64,000 nt of DNA from an uncultured Candidatus Saccharibacteria bacterium (GCA_946548715.1 CAMNPZ010000001.1:1-64000), one strand, 5' to 3'; shown: positions 28,047 to 38,872, counted from the first letter of the stretch. A program made the numbers and translations. Notes: generated by a model not told the origin, from the letters alone.

Positions 28047-28978
28047 TAAATCACCCTTCTTTTAACTTTAGGAGTCTTCGCAATGATGGGGCGCGAAGCC
28101 TTCACAGCATTTTGGCGCATCATCACCGGCTTCGTCGTATTCACAGTAGATTTACCCATGCTTCGAGCAGTCATTGGTTGTACCGGACCTTGAGAAGCAA
28201 CCTCAGTCGTCGTCAAGACTATCGGCTTTTGACGTAAAGCGTGCCCCGGCACCTGCATTTGCCTAAGTGGCGTCTTTACTACCGGTGTCGCATCGAGCTT
28301 ATATATACCGTTTGCTTTCTGATCATTCACTACCCTACCGTTCTTCAAAGTAATCACGCGCTTCTGCAAAGTGTTTACTACACTTTCATCATGCGTTGAT
28401 ACTAGCACGGTAGTTCCAAAATCATTAATCTTCTTAAGCAATGCGATAATCTCCGCCGTCGTTAGTTTATCCAAATTCGCCGTCGGCTCGTCTGCAATCA
28501 AAATCTTCGGCTGTCTTGCCACGCTTCGTGCAATCGACACCCGCTGCTGCTGACCACCAGACAACTGAGCTGGAAACTTTTTCGCCTGATCCAATAAATC
28601 TACCAGCTCTAGCACCTTAGGCACAGTCTTGCGAATCTCACGTCCGCTCATTCCAGCAATTTCCAAAGCAAACGCCACATTTTCATAGACCGTCCGCCGT
28701 GGTAACAGCTTAAAATCCTGAAACACCACTCCGAGCCTTCGACGATAACCCGGAATATGACGCTTTTTTACATAGTCCAAATCAATCCCACCCACAATAA
28801 TCTTGCCCGAATCAGGTATTTCTTCCTTCGTAATCATTTTTATTAACGAAGATTTCCCTGCTCCAGATTTCCCTACCAAAAACACAAATTCATTCGGCTC
28901 AATATGAAGTGATACCGAATCAAGTGCCGGTTCTGCATCGCCCGGATATTGTTTAGTTACGGAATCGAGCAATATCAT
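28046..28978 (-). CDS. ftsE: Cell division ATP-binding protein FtsE with C-terminal extension
   Basis: Walker A GKSGAGKSS, LSGGQQQRVSIARS, ILIADEPTANLD; basic tail of roughly 80 aa beyond the ABC domain. Confidence 0.94.
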   Translation of the reverse strand: MILLDSVTKQYPGDAEPALDSVSLHIEPNEFVFLVGKSGAGKSSLIKMITKEEIPDSGKIIVGGIDLDYVKKRHIPGYRRRLGVVFQDFKLLPRRTVYENVAFALEIAGMSGREIRKTVPKVLELVDLLDQAKKFPAQLSGGQQQRVSIARSVARQPKILIADEPTANLDKLTTAEIIALLKKINDFGTTVLVSTHDESVVNTLQKRVITLKNGRVVNDQKANGIYKLDATPVVKTPLRQMQVPGHALRQKPIVLTTTEVASQGPVQPMTARSMGKSTVNTTKPVMMRQNAVKASRPIIAKTPKVKRRVI

Positions 28979-29029
28979 ACTAACTATATTAGCATAATCA
29001 TAATAAATACGCAAATAATTGCCACAAAT

Positions 29030-31378
29030 CTATCGCCAAGTTCGAATGCGAAATGAGATATTTCGTGTCTTTTGTCCAGGCGCCTGATATACTGAAAGTG
29101 GCAAAATCTCCGCATCAGGATACTGCGCCTTCACCTCACACAACACTTCCGCGTAGGTCTTTTCCGTGGTCACCGTCAAATCTTCAGTTTTAACCTGGCC
29201 AAATTTAATTTTCCCCACTCCATTCACTTTTTCCAACAAACCTTCTAAATCCACAATCTCAAATCCCGCCAAATACGGTGCCAACTTAAACTCATTTCTA
29301 ACTGAATTCTTAAACTCGCCCACCACACCAATACACTCATCATCCACCATAATATCAGCCGTTCTCACCCCCTCAAATGGCATTGCTGCCTCCATTTTAC
29401 AGTGGTGCGGAACCATCTCCGCCGCGATATTCAATTCTCTCAATAGCTGTTCCGCATATTTTTTCGCCTGATAATAAGCCGTTCCACTATTTTTCCGTTC
29501 CGCAAGCACAAGCCCAAGCGACACTTTGCCATTCGGAACATTCTCGTCGTTCATTCCCCATTTCTTACTATAGACTTCATTCATCTCAAACATCGCAAAC
29601 TTATCAACTGGCAATTTTTGATTCATATGAGCCTTATCCAGCAAACTCGGCACGATCGATTGTCGCACATATTGCAAATCTGGTGATATAGAATTCACAA
29701 TCTTATACGCATTTTTAATATCTTGTCCAGCTTTTTCAAGCAATTTACCGTTCACAAACGAATAAGTTAGCACTTCATTAGCACCATATTTTGACAAAAT
29801 CCGACGTATATTCTTTTTTAGTTCAAACAATCTATTTGGCGCCGACGTACCATGTAAGGGCAAAATCGGCTCAATATTGTCATATCCTAGAAGTCGTCCC
29901 ACCTCCTCAATCACATCCTCTTTGATATGAATATCAGTCCGCCAATAGGGAGCCAATATCTCAAGCTCTCCGTTCTTTTCCTCTATGCCAAATCCTACAT
30001 TCTTCAACGTCTTTACAATCAACGCATCATCATAATCGGTTCCCAGTAACTCGTTTATCTCAACTGTTGTAATTTTTACAACAGTATTCTCAATGTTATT
30101 CGGATAATAATCCTTAAGTGCCACTGGCTTTGCACCAATCTCACGCACTGCCTCCGCTAACACATTGAACGTACCGCCCGTTGGCACACCTTTGGTAAAT
30201 CTCGTAATCGCCTCCGAAAAAATCCCATGCGCCATCTGTGTCTTACGCAAATTGTATAAGCTAAACGATGCTGACTCCAGTATGATGTTCTTGGTATTTT
30301 CATCAATCATCGTCGACTTTCCACCCATCGCCCCAGCAAGTGCCACTGGCACATCATTCGAGCAAATCACGATATCATTTTCATTCAGCTCAACTTCTTT
30401 ATCATCAAGCAAGATTATCTTTTCACCCTTATGCGCTAAACGCACACCAATCACAGGATGGTCGCCACCGCCCACAGTCACAAACTTATCCGCATCAAAG
30501 GCGTGCAAAGGTTGTCCCGTTAGTAGCATTAAATAATTCGTCACATCTACTATTTTCGACTTTGTCACCATGCCGGCTTTCGCCAAATCAATCTGCATCG
30601 ATGATAAGTATTCCTCTTCAGCCGTCGCATCAATCACCTTAACAGATGCTGCAGTATACCGTGGACAGATTCCATCATCGGTAACTGCGATTTCGATACT
30701 ATTATCCTTACTCTCTACACCGTCTCGCGTATTCACCAAAAATCCTTCCGGAAACACACTTTCGTGCAGTAAAAATTCTGGTTCCTTGAACTCGAGCCCC
30801 AGAATCCCAGCCACCTCTCGTGCAAATCCTATCACTCCAAAACAATCCGGCCGATGCGTCAATGACTTATTCTCAATCTCAAGCACCAAATCTCTTAACC
30901 CGAATACATCTGCCAGTGCATCACCTGGGTTCGCCATTTCTGGATCGATTTCAGCAATCTTCTCATGTTTATCATCAAAGTCTAATTCATCTGCCCCCGC
31001 CAGCATTCCACAAGATTCGTACCCGCGCATTTTGCGTTCGCCAATCACGAATGGTGCATCCTCATGCACCGATGCCGGCACCACCGCACCCGGCGCTATC
31101 CATACCGCCAACATTCCTTCACGCACATTCGGAGCTCCACATACCACCTGCTTCTTGCCCATATCACCCGCATCTATCTGACAAAGTGTTAAATGTGTCT
31201 CCGGAATTTTCTCGCAAGACTCCACTCTTACTACGTAAATGTTGTTATACTTATGAGTCTCATCAATTACGCCCTCCACTTCAACTAGACGCGCACCAAT
31301 CAGTCGAATCAACTCCTCATTTGACACCGTATCTGGTATCTCGACGCATCTTTTTAGCCAATTCAATGAAATTTTCAT
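29030..31378 (-). CDS. pheT: Phenylalanyl-tRNA synthetase beta subunit
   Basis: MKISLNWLKRCVEIP, B3/B4/B5 regions, C-terminal anticodon-binding domain; next to pheS. Confidence 0.97.
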   Translation of the reverse strand: MKISLNWLKRCVEIPDTVSNEELIRLIGARLVEVEGVIDETHKYNNIYVVRVESCEKIPETHLTLCQIDAGDMGKKQVVCGAPNVREGMLAVWIAPGAVVPASVHEDAPFVIGERKMRGYESCGMLAGADELDFDDKHEKIAEIDPEMANPGDALADVFGLRDLVLEIENKSLTHRPDCFGVIGFAREVAGILGLEFKEPEFLLHESVFPEGFLVNTRDGVESKDNSIEIAVTDDGICPRYTAASVKVIDATAEEEYLSSMQIDLAKAGMVTKSKIVDVTNYLMLLTGQPLHAFDADKFVTVGGGDHPVIGVRLAHKGEKIILLDDKEVELNENDIVICSNDVPVALAGAMGGKSTMIDENTKNIILESASFSLYNLRKTQMAHGIFSEAITRFTKGVPTGGTFNVLAEAVREIGAKPVALKDYYPNNIENTVVKITTVEINELLGTDYDDALIVKTLKNVGFGIEEKNGELEILAPYWRTDIHIKEDVIEEVGRLLGYDNIEPILPLHGTSAPNRLFELKKNIRRILSKYGANEVLTYSFVNGKLLEKAGQDIKNAYKIVNSISPDLQYVRQSIVPSLLDKAHMNQKLPVDKFAMFEMNEVYSKKWGMNDENVPNGKVSLGLVLAERKNSGTAYYQAKKYAEQLLRELNIAAEMVPHHCKMEAAMPFEGVRTADIMVDDECIGVVGEFKNSVRNEFKLAPYLAGFEIVDLEGLLEKVNGVGKIKFGQVKTEDLTVTTEKTYAEVLCEVKAQYPDAEILPLSVYQAPGQKTRNISFRIRTWR

Positions 31379-31391
31379 CCGCCACTCCTTC

Positions 31392-32351
31392 CTATTTAAA
31401 CTCTCTTAAGAAATCAAGATTTCCACTTTCAAAATGCCTCACGTCGGATAATCCATAACGAAGCATCACTAGTCTATCAATACCTCCACCCCAAGCAAAG
31501 CCATGATATTCTTCGGGGTTAATTCCAGCCATCTTTAGCACATTCGGATGAATCATGCCACAACCTAGCATTTCGAGGAAATCACCTTTCTTACCACCCA
31601 AACCTTGTGGCTTTTCAATCATAAATTCGAGCGAAGGCTCCGTAAACGGAAAATATCCTGGCTGCGTCCGAATATTAAGTTTCTGCTCGTAGTATTTCTC
31701 GAAAAACTCTCGCAATATCCCCAGCATCTGTCCCAAATTACAATCTCGAGACACATATACTCCCTCGCACTGATAAAAAGTATGCTCATGCGTTGCATCC
31801 ACATCTTCGTTTCTATACACTCTCCCAGGCACTACTACCGCTAGACATCCCGTCCTATCTAATTGTTCCTTGTATTGTTTCAATACTCGATGCTGCATCG
31901 TCGAGGTATGTGCTGGCGGAATTAGCCCTTCTTCCGTTCGGAAGGTGTCATAACCATCTCGCGCCGGATGTTCCTTTGGAAAATTCAAAGCATCAAACAT
32001 ATGAAACTCGTCGTCCAGTTGTCTCGCTTCTACCACATCAAATCCCATCAATTGATAAATCTCACACACCCGCTCCAGTTCCGTCATCAAAGGATGGCAC
32101 GAGCCCATCTCTGCAGGATAAAATTCCGGCAACGCCTCATTCACGCCGGACCAAGCCGTCACATCAATTGGCTCCGCATCAACATCCATCAAGGCCTTCT
32201 GCACCTGCGCAATCTTGCCAAGCACCTCTTGACGCCTCGCATTGATTTGTCGCCCAAACTCCGCCCGCTTTTCGACAGCCATTTCGCGAATTTTTGACGC
32301 CTCAGAATTAATCTTTTTCAATTCTTGTTTTAACTGTTCTAACTCTACCAT
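31392..32351 (-). CDS. pheS: Phenylalanyl-tRNA synthetase alpha subunit
   Basis: Class II motifs: HTSTMQHRVL, YRNEDVDATHEHTFYQCEG, GCGMIHPNVLKMAGINPEEYHGFAWGGGIDRLVM. Confidence 0.97.
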   Translation of the reverse strand: MVELEQLKQELKKINSEASKIREMAVEKRAEFGRQINARRQEVLGKIAQVQKALMDVDAEPIDVTAWSGVNEALPEFYPAEMGSCHPLMTELERVCEIYQLMGFDVVEARQLDDEFHMFDALNFPKEHPARDGYDTFRTEEGLIPPAHTSTMQHRVLKQYKEQLDRTGCLAVVVPGRVYRNEDVDATHEHTFYQCEGVYVSRDCNLGQMLGILREFFEKYYEQKLNIRTQPGYFPFTEPSLEFMIEKPQGLGGKKGDFLEMLGCGMIHPNVLKMAGINPEEYHGFAWGGGIDRLVMLRYGLSDVRHFESGNLDFLREFK

Positions 32352-32420
32352 ATTATATATATTATACTCCTAAACCTCGAAATCGACAAACCACGTCAAT
32401 CACCCATCCCTGCAGCATCT

Positions 32421-35348
32421 TTAAGCCACACGTGTACGTGTACGCAAATCGTCGTACTCCGTGCGACCATGCCACATCACGTACAAATCCACCGCCACCT
32501 GGCTTGCGTGTTCTACTAACGGCTCGTGTGATTCCGGCGGCATCAAATCTACGCCAAACGCATACCGTTCTGCCGGATTATATCTCGCAATAAACGTCAA
32601 ATAATCCGCATAAGCCAGCGCTATCTCAGCTTCATGCTTTGTCATTCCCGATATCCGCGCAATCCTTCCCGCCCGCGAGTTGTCTTGCGGACGTTCTGCT
32701 AATATTCTGTTTTTTAACTCGGTAACTTTACTAACCGTACCATCAAGCAACGACAACACCTCGGCATAAGTTGAATATGCCGAAAAGAGCTTCACTTTTT
32801 CTAAATTGTCATTTTCGGCACTATTAGCAAAGTATGCACCTGTTGCTGCGTCCTCCAAGAGCGCTTTATCAGTATCGCTGACGGCACCGCATGCATTATA
32901 TAAATTAAGTGCACTTGCAAAGAAATCACCAATCTTCGTCGATACGCCAACTTTACCTGCATTCTTCATCTTTTCGCAAACTTCCGCACTTTTTGTACCT
33001 ACAGTCGACCATCTTCCCATACCAGCTTCTACAAAAACGTCTAAATCACTATTCAATTTAATCTTACCCGACTCATCCAAATTACCTCCCAAAGCATTCA
33101 AAGCATTCTTAAAATCATCCTCATCATAATCTATATAACCCGTACTTATCGTATTATGGGCCGTACAATAAATATCCCCCCGCACGTTCGCTGCAGATTG
33201 TACAGTATCGCAATATTCACCAAATGTTACCCCATAATCCGCATCGTTTTCGCCATCTGCTAAAACAGAGCCCCACATTTCTTGCGCCGATTCCCCTGTC
33301 AAACTCACCATTGTACCAATCGCATTCGAAACAACCCCACCATTACTGTTATTTTGAATCATTGCATTAGCGAAACCATGCGCAATACTGCCAAAGAAAG
33401 TATAAGGAGATGAGATATCAAATGGACTCTTAGTGGCTCTTTCCGCCGCAGCTAACCTTTCCATCTCCACCTTAGCTTCACGATTATAAGCCACAACCGT
33501 AGATTCATCCGAAGGCATTGCTCCAAGAACCTGAGAATTAATCATATTTGACAAAAATGACCCACCCTCCACAATTCGATTCCCGCCCGCCTGGCTCGTC
33601 AGCAAGCTGTAATTACTTTCAGTCATTGCAATTGCTACACTGTCATCCAAGGCATCAATTAATGTACCCGCATCGGCAGGGTCACCATTCGACACAGGCA
33701 TCAACAAGCTCGATTTACTTTGTCCATCAGATGCCGTCGAAGTATCTCTAATAATACTTTGGTCAGTCATGCTAGTTGCAACTAAGGCTCTATCCCTTCC
33801 AAAGTTTAATGCCTCATTTTTTGAAAACTGGCCACCAGATACCGCCGCGACAAAATTTCCTGTCGTGAGAATCGAATTCTTCGTTGTCTTAATTTCACCC
33901 GTTAAAGCATCCTTATAGGTCATCGTCGATTCGTAGTTAAGTAAATTCATCAATTCATTTACGGGACCAGTTCCTTCAATTCTTGCTTGTTGAATAGGTG
34001 ATTCTATTCCAATAAAAGTATTAGCAGCAAGGTACGGCTCTCCAGCCGAGATAGCTGCATTTAGCAATTGCGCAGCCTTTTCATCTGCATAATCTCCTGT
34101 TACATTATTTGCCACGCTTTCTATTATTCCAGCAGCATTATCATTATCGGACACAGAAATCCTACGCGAACTGCCGTCATTATCCACCGTACCACTAGAA
34201 CCAGAATCCGACCCACCATCACTTGTTGCATCGGTTGTATCGCGCGAAGGCTGAAAAATCGTTTGACCAGAAGAAGAATCGACTACTTCTCCAGTCGATG
34301 GGTTTTCATAAAGATCGTCTGGACTCGGATTCACCTGCGGCGAAGGAGCAGGGGCAATTAGGGTACTACTACGTGACACACTCGCTGAATTATCAGAGTC
34401 ATCAAGATAAGGAAACATTACAACATTTGACTCATTATCAAGCACTTCCTTCATCGTCTCTTCAAATACCTCTTTATTCTTTTCGTTATCACCAGAATCC
34501 ACCCAATCTGCAAAAATACTGCGTGATAGTCCCATCTCTTGATACACCGCATCCACGTTATCGCCATAATAAAACTTCGCGGAGATATCTAATGCTTCAG
34601 TATAGTCCGCGAACATCTTCATATTGGATTCCACAGTATTCACAAAATCATCCGCCAACACGACCTGACCGTCATATAATATAGCCAACTCACCTTCGGA
34701 TGGCTTAACTTCATAATGCCCTAATGTGGCCACATCCTTTAGGCTGTCAATATCCGCAATATACGTATTGGTTCTCACAAAATCACCGTTTGCTGTTATC
34801 TGACCTACATTAATACCATGTTCTGCAAAATCACCAGCTAATGCCGATGGCATCTCTCCCTTGGCCAGTTTTTTCTGAATAATTCTAGTAGCTATTTTTT
34901 GCAAAATACCAGAAGTCTTCGTAAAGCCGAGTGCATCTTGAAGATTAAAATCCAAATGTCCAATCGTAAATAGTGGCGTACCAAGCATTACAAATACGCC
35001 GAATGCCATTACCGCTACCATAATCACCACTGCAGCAAACGACATTTTGAACCCTTTAAATCCTCCGCCCAGCAATCCTTTCTTTTTCTTATTGCCTCCA
35101 CTACCGTTCCCAGTAAAGCGGAATCCACCAGCGTTCTCCTCCTGTTCTTTCGCTGAAGCATTATTCTTATATAACCCTTTAGTAGCATTAGACTCAGAAT
35201 CAGCTAAATCCGACCTTGCCGATTCGCCGTTCGCATCCATTTGGGCCGCTTTTTCTTTTTCTCTGTTATCGTCGCCTGGCAACGAAGGTCTCGTACTCTT
35301 CTTAGCCTCGTTTAGCATTTTTCTATAAGGATCGTGTTCTTGTACCAT
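32421..35348 (-). CDS. Large single-pass membrane protein of unknown function
   Basis: 975 aa; charged N-terminus, TM FAAVVIMVAVMAFGVFVMLGTPLF, long extracytoplasmic region. Confidence 0.75.
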   Translation of the reverse strand: MVQEHDPYRKMLNEAKKSTRPSLPGDDNREKEKAAQMDANGESARSDLADSESNATKGLYKNNASAKEQEENAGGFRFTGNGSGGNKKKKGLLGGGFKGFKMSFAAVVIMVAVMAFGVFVMLGTPLFTIGHLDFNLQDALGFTKTSGILQKIATRIIQKKLAKGEMPSALAGDFAEHGINVGQITANGDFVRTNTYIADIDSLKDVATLGHYEVKPSEGELAILYDGQVVLADDFVNTVESNMKMFADYTEALDISAKFYYGDNVDAVYQEMGLSRSIFADWVDSGDNEKNKEVFEETMKEVLDNESNVVMFPYLDDSDNSASVSRSSTLIAPAPSPQVNPSPDDLYENPSTGEVVDSSSGQTIFQPSRDTTDATSDGGSDSGSSGTVDNDGSSRRISVSDNDNAAGIIESVANNVTGDYADEKAAQLLNAAISAGEPYLAANTFIGIESPIQQARIEGTGPVNELMNLLNYESTMTYKDALTGEIKTTKNSILTTGNFVAAVSGGQFSKNEALNFGRDRALVATSMTDQSIIRDTSTASDGQSKSSLLMPVSNGDPADAGTLIDALDDSVAIAMTESNYSLLTSQAGGNRIVEGGSFLSNMINSQVLGAMPSDESTVVAYNREAKVEMERLAAAERATKSPFDISSPYTFFGSIAHGFANAMIQNNSNGGVVSNAIGTMVSLTGESAQEMWGSVLADGENDADYGVTFGEYCDTVQSAANVRGDIYCTAHNTISTGYIDYDEDDFKNALNALGGNLDESGKIKLNSDLDVFVEAGMGRWSTVGTKSAEVCEKMKNAGKVGVSTKIGDFFASALNLYNACGAVSDTDKALLEDAATGAYFANSAENDNLEKVKLFSAYSTYAEVLSLLDGTVSKVTELKNRILAERPQDNSRAGRIARISGMTKHEAEIALAYADYLTFIARYNPAERYAFGVDLMPPESHEPLVEHASQVAVDLYVMWHGRTEYDDLRTRTRVA

Positions 35349-35377
35349 ACTATTTATTATATACCAAACTTAACCTT

Positions 35378-35608
35378 TTACAAAAAAATCATCGAAACCA
35401 ATGACAGAATCGCTAATACTATCAAGACGAGCCACACCCATCCAAACTTACTTGTCTTCTTCAAATCCTTCAAATATCTCGCGTCTTCAACCATATCTAC
35501 ATCATCGTCTCCGCTATCCGTTTGTGCCGCCCTAGCTCTCAAATCAGCCGTAATTCTTCGTGACAATTCATCATTTTGTTGGTTTTCTTTGTTTACCATT
35601 ATGCCCAT
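35378..35608 (-). CDS. Small C-terminally membrane-anchored protein
   Basis: 76 aa with hydrophobic C-terminus FGWVWLVLIVLAILSLVSMIFL. Confidence 0.6.
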   Translation of the reverse strand: MGIMVNKENQQNDELSRRITADLRARAAQTDSGDDDVDMVEDARYLKDLKKTSKFGWVWLVLIVLAILSLVSMIFL

Positions 35609-35700
35609 GTTTTTCCTTCACCTAAATAATTTAATAACTTTTTTATTATAACATACAAATTTCGTGTTATAATTAAACAAATATTATTTAAGGAGGAATA

Positions 35701-36666
35701 ATGGCGACCAAAAAGTCGAAATCGTCGAACAAGTCAAATAAGACTAAATCGACCAAATCCACAGCAGAAAAAACCGCTGTTAAGTCCGTCACCAAGTCTG
35801 CAGAAGTAGACACTGCGAAGACCACCGTGACAGAGAAAACCACTAAATCAGAAGATACTTCCGTAAGTTCTTCCAGCAATTCAGGCAAATCCTTCCTATC
35901 AGGATTTTTCGCCAAAAAATACGAAGGCAAAGAGAGTATCCTCACAATTTTCAAAAACCATAAATTCTACGGAGCATTACTTGGCGAGTTACTTGGAACC
36001 ATGTTACTTGCTTTTCTGTTCTTCTCCGTGTTACTCATGGGTATCGCTAGCACCGCTACTTACGCAGTCGCTATCATAGCCGTATTGATTGCGGTCTACG
36101 CTTTCTCAGGAGCATGTCTTAACCCACTAATCACTGTAGGCATGATGGCGTCCCGCCGCATGTCAGTCATTCGTGGCGTCATGTATATCATCGCCGAAAT
36201 CGCAGGCGCTTGGCTAGGCTGGCTAGTTTTCAACGCCTTCCATTTGGCCGGCGGCGAAACAGCCTACGAAATTGCGACCATCACCGCCATCGGTGAAGGC
36301 AAATTCTGGATTACCGCTTTAATCGAGCTAATGGGTGGCATTATCATCGCTTTCTTCTTTGCTCGAGCCCTCAAATACAAGCGCAGTGTATTCACATTCG
36401 CAGTGACAGTTACTGGTGGTCTCGTATTAGCAATTCTAGTTGGATATGTTATTTCAGCTGCCTTCGTCGGCCTCAGCAACAATTTTATCTACAACCCAGC
36501 ACTTGCCATGATGCTCCAAATTTTCCCAACTTCCGGCGAAAACTTCGGTGAAATCCTTGGCGGCATTTGCCAAGCACTATCAGCCTACGCGTTGATTCCT
36601 GCAATCGGCGGCGTTATTGGCTTCTATTTGTCCGACTTTAGCTCTAAACTAAACGACGAAGAATAA
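35701..36666 (+). CDS. MIP/aquaporin family protein (divergent)
   Basis: ALLGELLGTMLLAFLFF, first box SGACLNPLITVG, second box NPALAMML; preceded by GGAGG. Confidence 0.8.
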   Translation: MATKKSKSSNKSNKTKSTKSTAEKTAVKSVTKSAEVDTAKTTVTEKTTKSEDTSVSSSSNSGKSFLSGFFAKKYEGKESILTIFKNHKFYGALLGELLGTMLLAFLFFSVLLMGIASTATYAVAIIAVLIAVYAFSGACLNPLITVGMMASRRMSVIRGVMYIIAEIAGAWLGWLVFNAFHLAGGETAYEIATITAIGEGKFWITALIELMGGIIIAFFFARALKYKRSVFTFAVTVTGGLVLAILVGYVISAAFVGLSNNFIYNPALAMMLQIFPTSGENFGEILGGICQALSAYALIPAIGGVIGFYLSDFSSKLNDEE

Positions 36667-36675
36667 GCCTACCTT

Positions 36676-36707
36676 AAAATAGCTCCTACAATGTAGGGGC
36701 TATTTTT
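36676..36707 (+). terminator. Intrinsic terminator after the MIP gene
   Basis: AAAATAGCTCCTACAATGTAGGGGCTATTTTTTT. Confidence 0.85.
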
Positions 36708-36728
36708 TTATTATGCAATCCATCTTCT

Positions 36729-38150
36729 CTAGTGTTTCGGGAATAACGGAGTCTTGGGTGGTTGGATTTTGTCCCCTGCGAAAACATTCTGTATCTTTTC
36801 TGCTGTCTCCGGCAAAAATGGCGCCAACTCATGATTAGCCTGTAAAAGATCTTTGATTAAACCGCACATACAAGTATATAACTTCGCAATTTCTCCTTCT
36901 TTGGCCAAATTCCAAGGCTTCTCTTCATCAATTCGCTTATTCAAACCCTGAATCTTTACCCAAACCAAATCAAACGCTTTTGAAAACTTATATTCTCGCA
37001 TCAAATCATCGTATTCTTCCGAATAAATCGCTATACTCGTCCCAGTGTTAATCCTTATATCATTTTTGCTTGCAAGAGTAGCCAGTCTCTGAACTAAATT
37101 ACCTAAGTCATTGGCTAATTCATTATTGTACGCATCATCATATTTATCCCATGTAAAATCGGCATCTGCAAATGTATCCACATGTCGTAAGAAATAATAA
37201 CGAAATGCCTCGAGTCCGTATTTGTCAATCACTTCCAATGGCTCTACTACATTGCCAATTGATTTCGACATTTTTTGTCCATCTGCCAACACCATGCCAT
37301 GCGAAACGATTGTTTTAGGCAATGGTAACCCTAAACCAAGTAACAATGCCGGCCACAAAATCGCATGGAACCTTAAGATATCTTTTCCTACAAATTGTGC
37401 CGTAGCAGGCCACCAGCCAGAAATATCCTTTTCCGGATATCCCAACACTGTAATATAATTCGCCAAAGCATCCATCCAAACATACATCACTTGAGACTCG
37501 TCACCAGGCACCGGTACCCCCCAAGTCAACTGTGACGTAGGGCGCGATATCGAAACATCTGGTGTTTCCTCTAGTAACCGCATCATCTCTTTTTTGCGGA
37601 AGTCTGGCAGAATCAATATTTCATCTTCTTCTATTGCATCCCGAATCTGTTCTTTAAAATCCGCCACTCTATAGTAGTAATTCTCTTCTTTTAACTTCTC
37701 ATAGGGTTTTTGATGATCAGGACATATACCGCCGTTCTCTTGACATTCTTTCTCCGTGATATATCTCTCGCATCCCACGCAATACCATCCCTCATATTCT
37801 GCCTTATATATATGTCCGGAAAGCTTCTGCCATATCTCCTTTACTCTCTGTTCATGTTTTTTATCAGTGGTTCGCACAAAATCAGTATACGAAACATTTA
37901 ACTTTTTTATAAAACTTCTAAAATTTGCTGCATTCTCGTCAACGTATTCCTGCACGGGGACGTTCAGCTCTTTCGCCTTTTGAGCAATCTTATTACCATG
38001 TTCATCAGTACCAACCTGTAGCTTAACACTATCGCCACACGCTCGATAGTACCTTGCGCAGACATCTGCCAAACAATAATCTATCGCATGACCAATATGC
38101 GGCTTGCCATTAACATAGGGGATTGCGGTCGTTATATATTTTTTTGTCAT
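36729..38150 (-). CDS. metG: Methionyl-tRNA synthetase
   Basis: TTAIPYVNGKPHIGHA, GQKMSKSIGNVV. Confidence 0.97.
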   Translation of the reverse strand: MTKKYITTAIPYVNGKPHIGHAIDYCLADVCARYYRACGDSVKLQVGTDEHGNKIAQKAKELNVPVQEYVDENAANFRSFIKKLNVSYTDFVRTTDKKHEQRVKEIWQKLSGHIYKAEYEGWYCVGCERYITEKECQENGGICPDHQKPYEKLKEENYYYRVADFKEQIRDAIEEDEILILPDFRKKEMMRLLEETPDVSISRPTSQLTWGVPVPGDESQVMYVWMDALANYITVLGYPEKDISGWWPATAQFVGKDILRFHAILWPALLLGLGLPLPKTIVSHGMVLADGQKMSKSIGNVVEPLEVIDKYGLEAFRYYFLRHVDTFADADFTWDKYDDAYNNELANDLGNLVQRLATLASKNDIRINTGTSIAIYSEEYDDLMREYKFSKAFDLVWVKIQGLNKRIDEEKPWNLAKEGEIAKLYTCMCGLIKDLLQANHELAPFLPETAEKIQNVFAGDKIQPPKTPLFPKH

Positions 38151-38171
38151 AAAAATATTCTATAATAGAAT

Positions 38172-38199
38172 AAATAACCAGTCAAGAGACCGGTTATTT
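38172..38199 (-). terminator. Hairpin terminator
   Basis: AAATAACCAGTC-aaga-GACCGGTTATTT. Confidence 0.7.
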
Positions 38200-38221
38200 A
38201 TCTGCTCATTCGTTTGCAACA

Positions 38222-38872
38222 TTAACCATTCATTTGCATAAATAACACAACTGCAAGCGCTATTACCACTATCGCCGCTACGGCAATTAGAGCAATTAAA
38301 GTTGACTTACTAGTTTTTTTCTTCGCTGGTTGTGCCGACGTAGACTGCACAGCAGGATCATTGAATGCTACACTAGGCGTAGGATTCATCGGCTGGCCCG
38401 TAAAAGAACCTTCAGGCTGCACCTCATCAACATTTGGCATACTGGCTGGACCAGAAACGGCCGAACCAATTGAGCCGGGTACAGGACCAGCAGCCTTCAT
38501 AGGGGCCTTTAATTCTTCCTCTACCGGATCTGGCGCCGCTGGCTTTTCTGGCATCATAATCGGGTCAGTCACACCCAAACCACTCGGCTTTATAATTGGA
38601 TTAATCGGTGGCTGCACAGGTGCCACCGTCGGCTGTGCTACCGGATTTACAGGCGGCATCGCCGGGCTTGGTGCTACCGGCTCGGCCGCTACAGGTGCAG
38701 CCGGAGCCACAGGAGGGACTACCGGTGCCACAGGCGCAGGATTATCAAAGCCGCTAGCCGACACCGGATTTGGTGCTACTGGCGCCGCAACCGGAGCCGA
38801 TACATCTGGCACTGGCGCATTAGGAACCGGCGCAGGCGCTGGAGTTGTTGTAGGATTGTTTATTGGATCCAT
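38222..38872 (-). CDS. Pro/Ala-rich protein with C-terminal TM anchor
   Basis: Low-complexity P/A/V N-terminus, KKKTSKSTLIALIAVAAIVVIALAVVLFMQMNG. Confidence 0.7.
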   Translation of the reverse strand: MDPINNPTTTPAPAPVPNAPVPDVSAPVAAPVAPNPVSASGFDNPAPVAPVVPPVAPAAPVAAEPVAPSPAMPPVNPVAQPTVAPVQPPINPIIKPSGLGVTDPIMMPEKPAAPDPVEEELKAPMKAAGPVPGSIGSAVSGPASMPNVDEVQPEGSFTGQPMNPTPSVAFNDPAVQSTSAQPAKKKTSKSTLIALIAVAAIVVIALAVVLFMQMNG

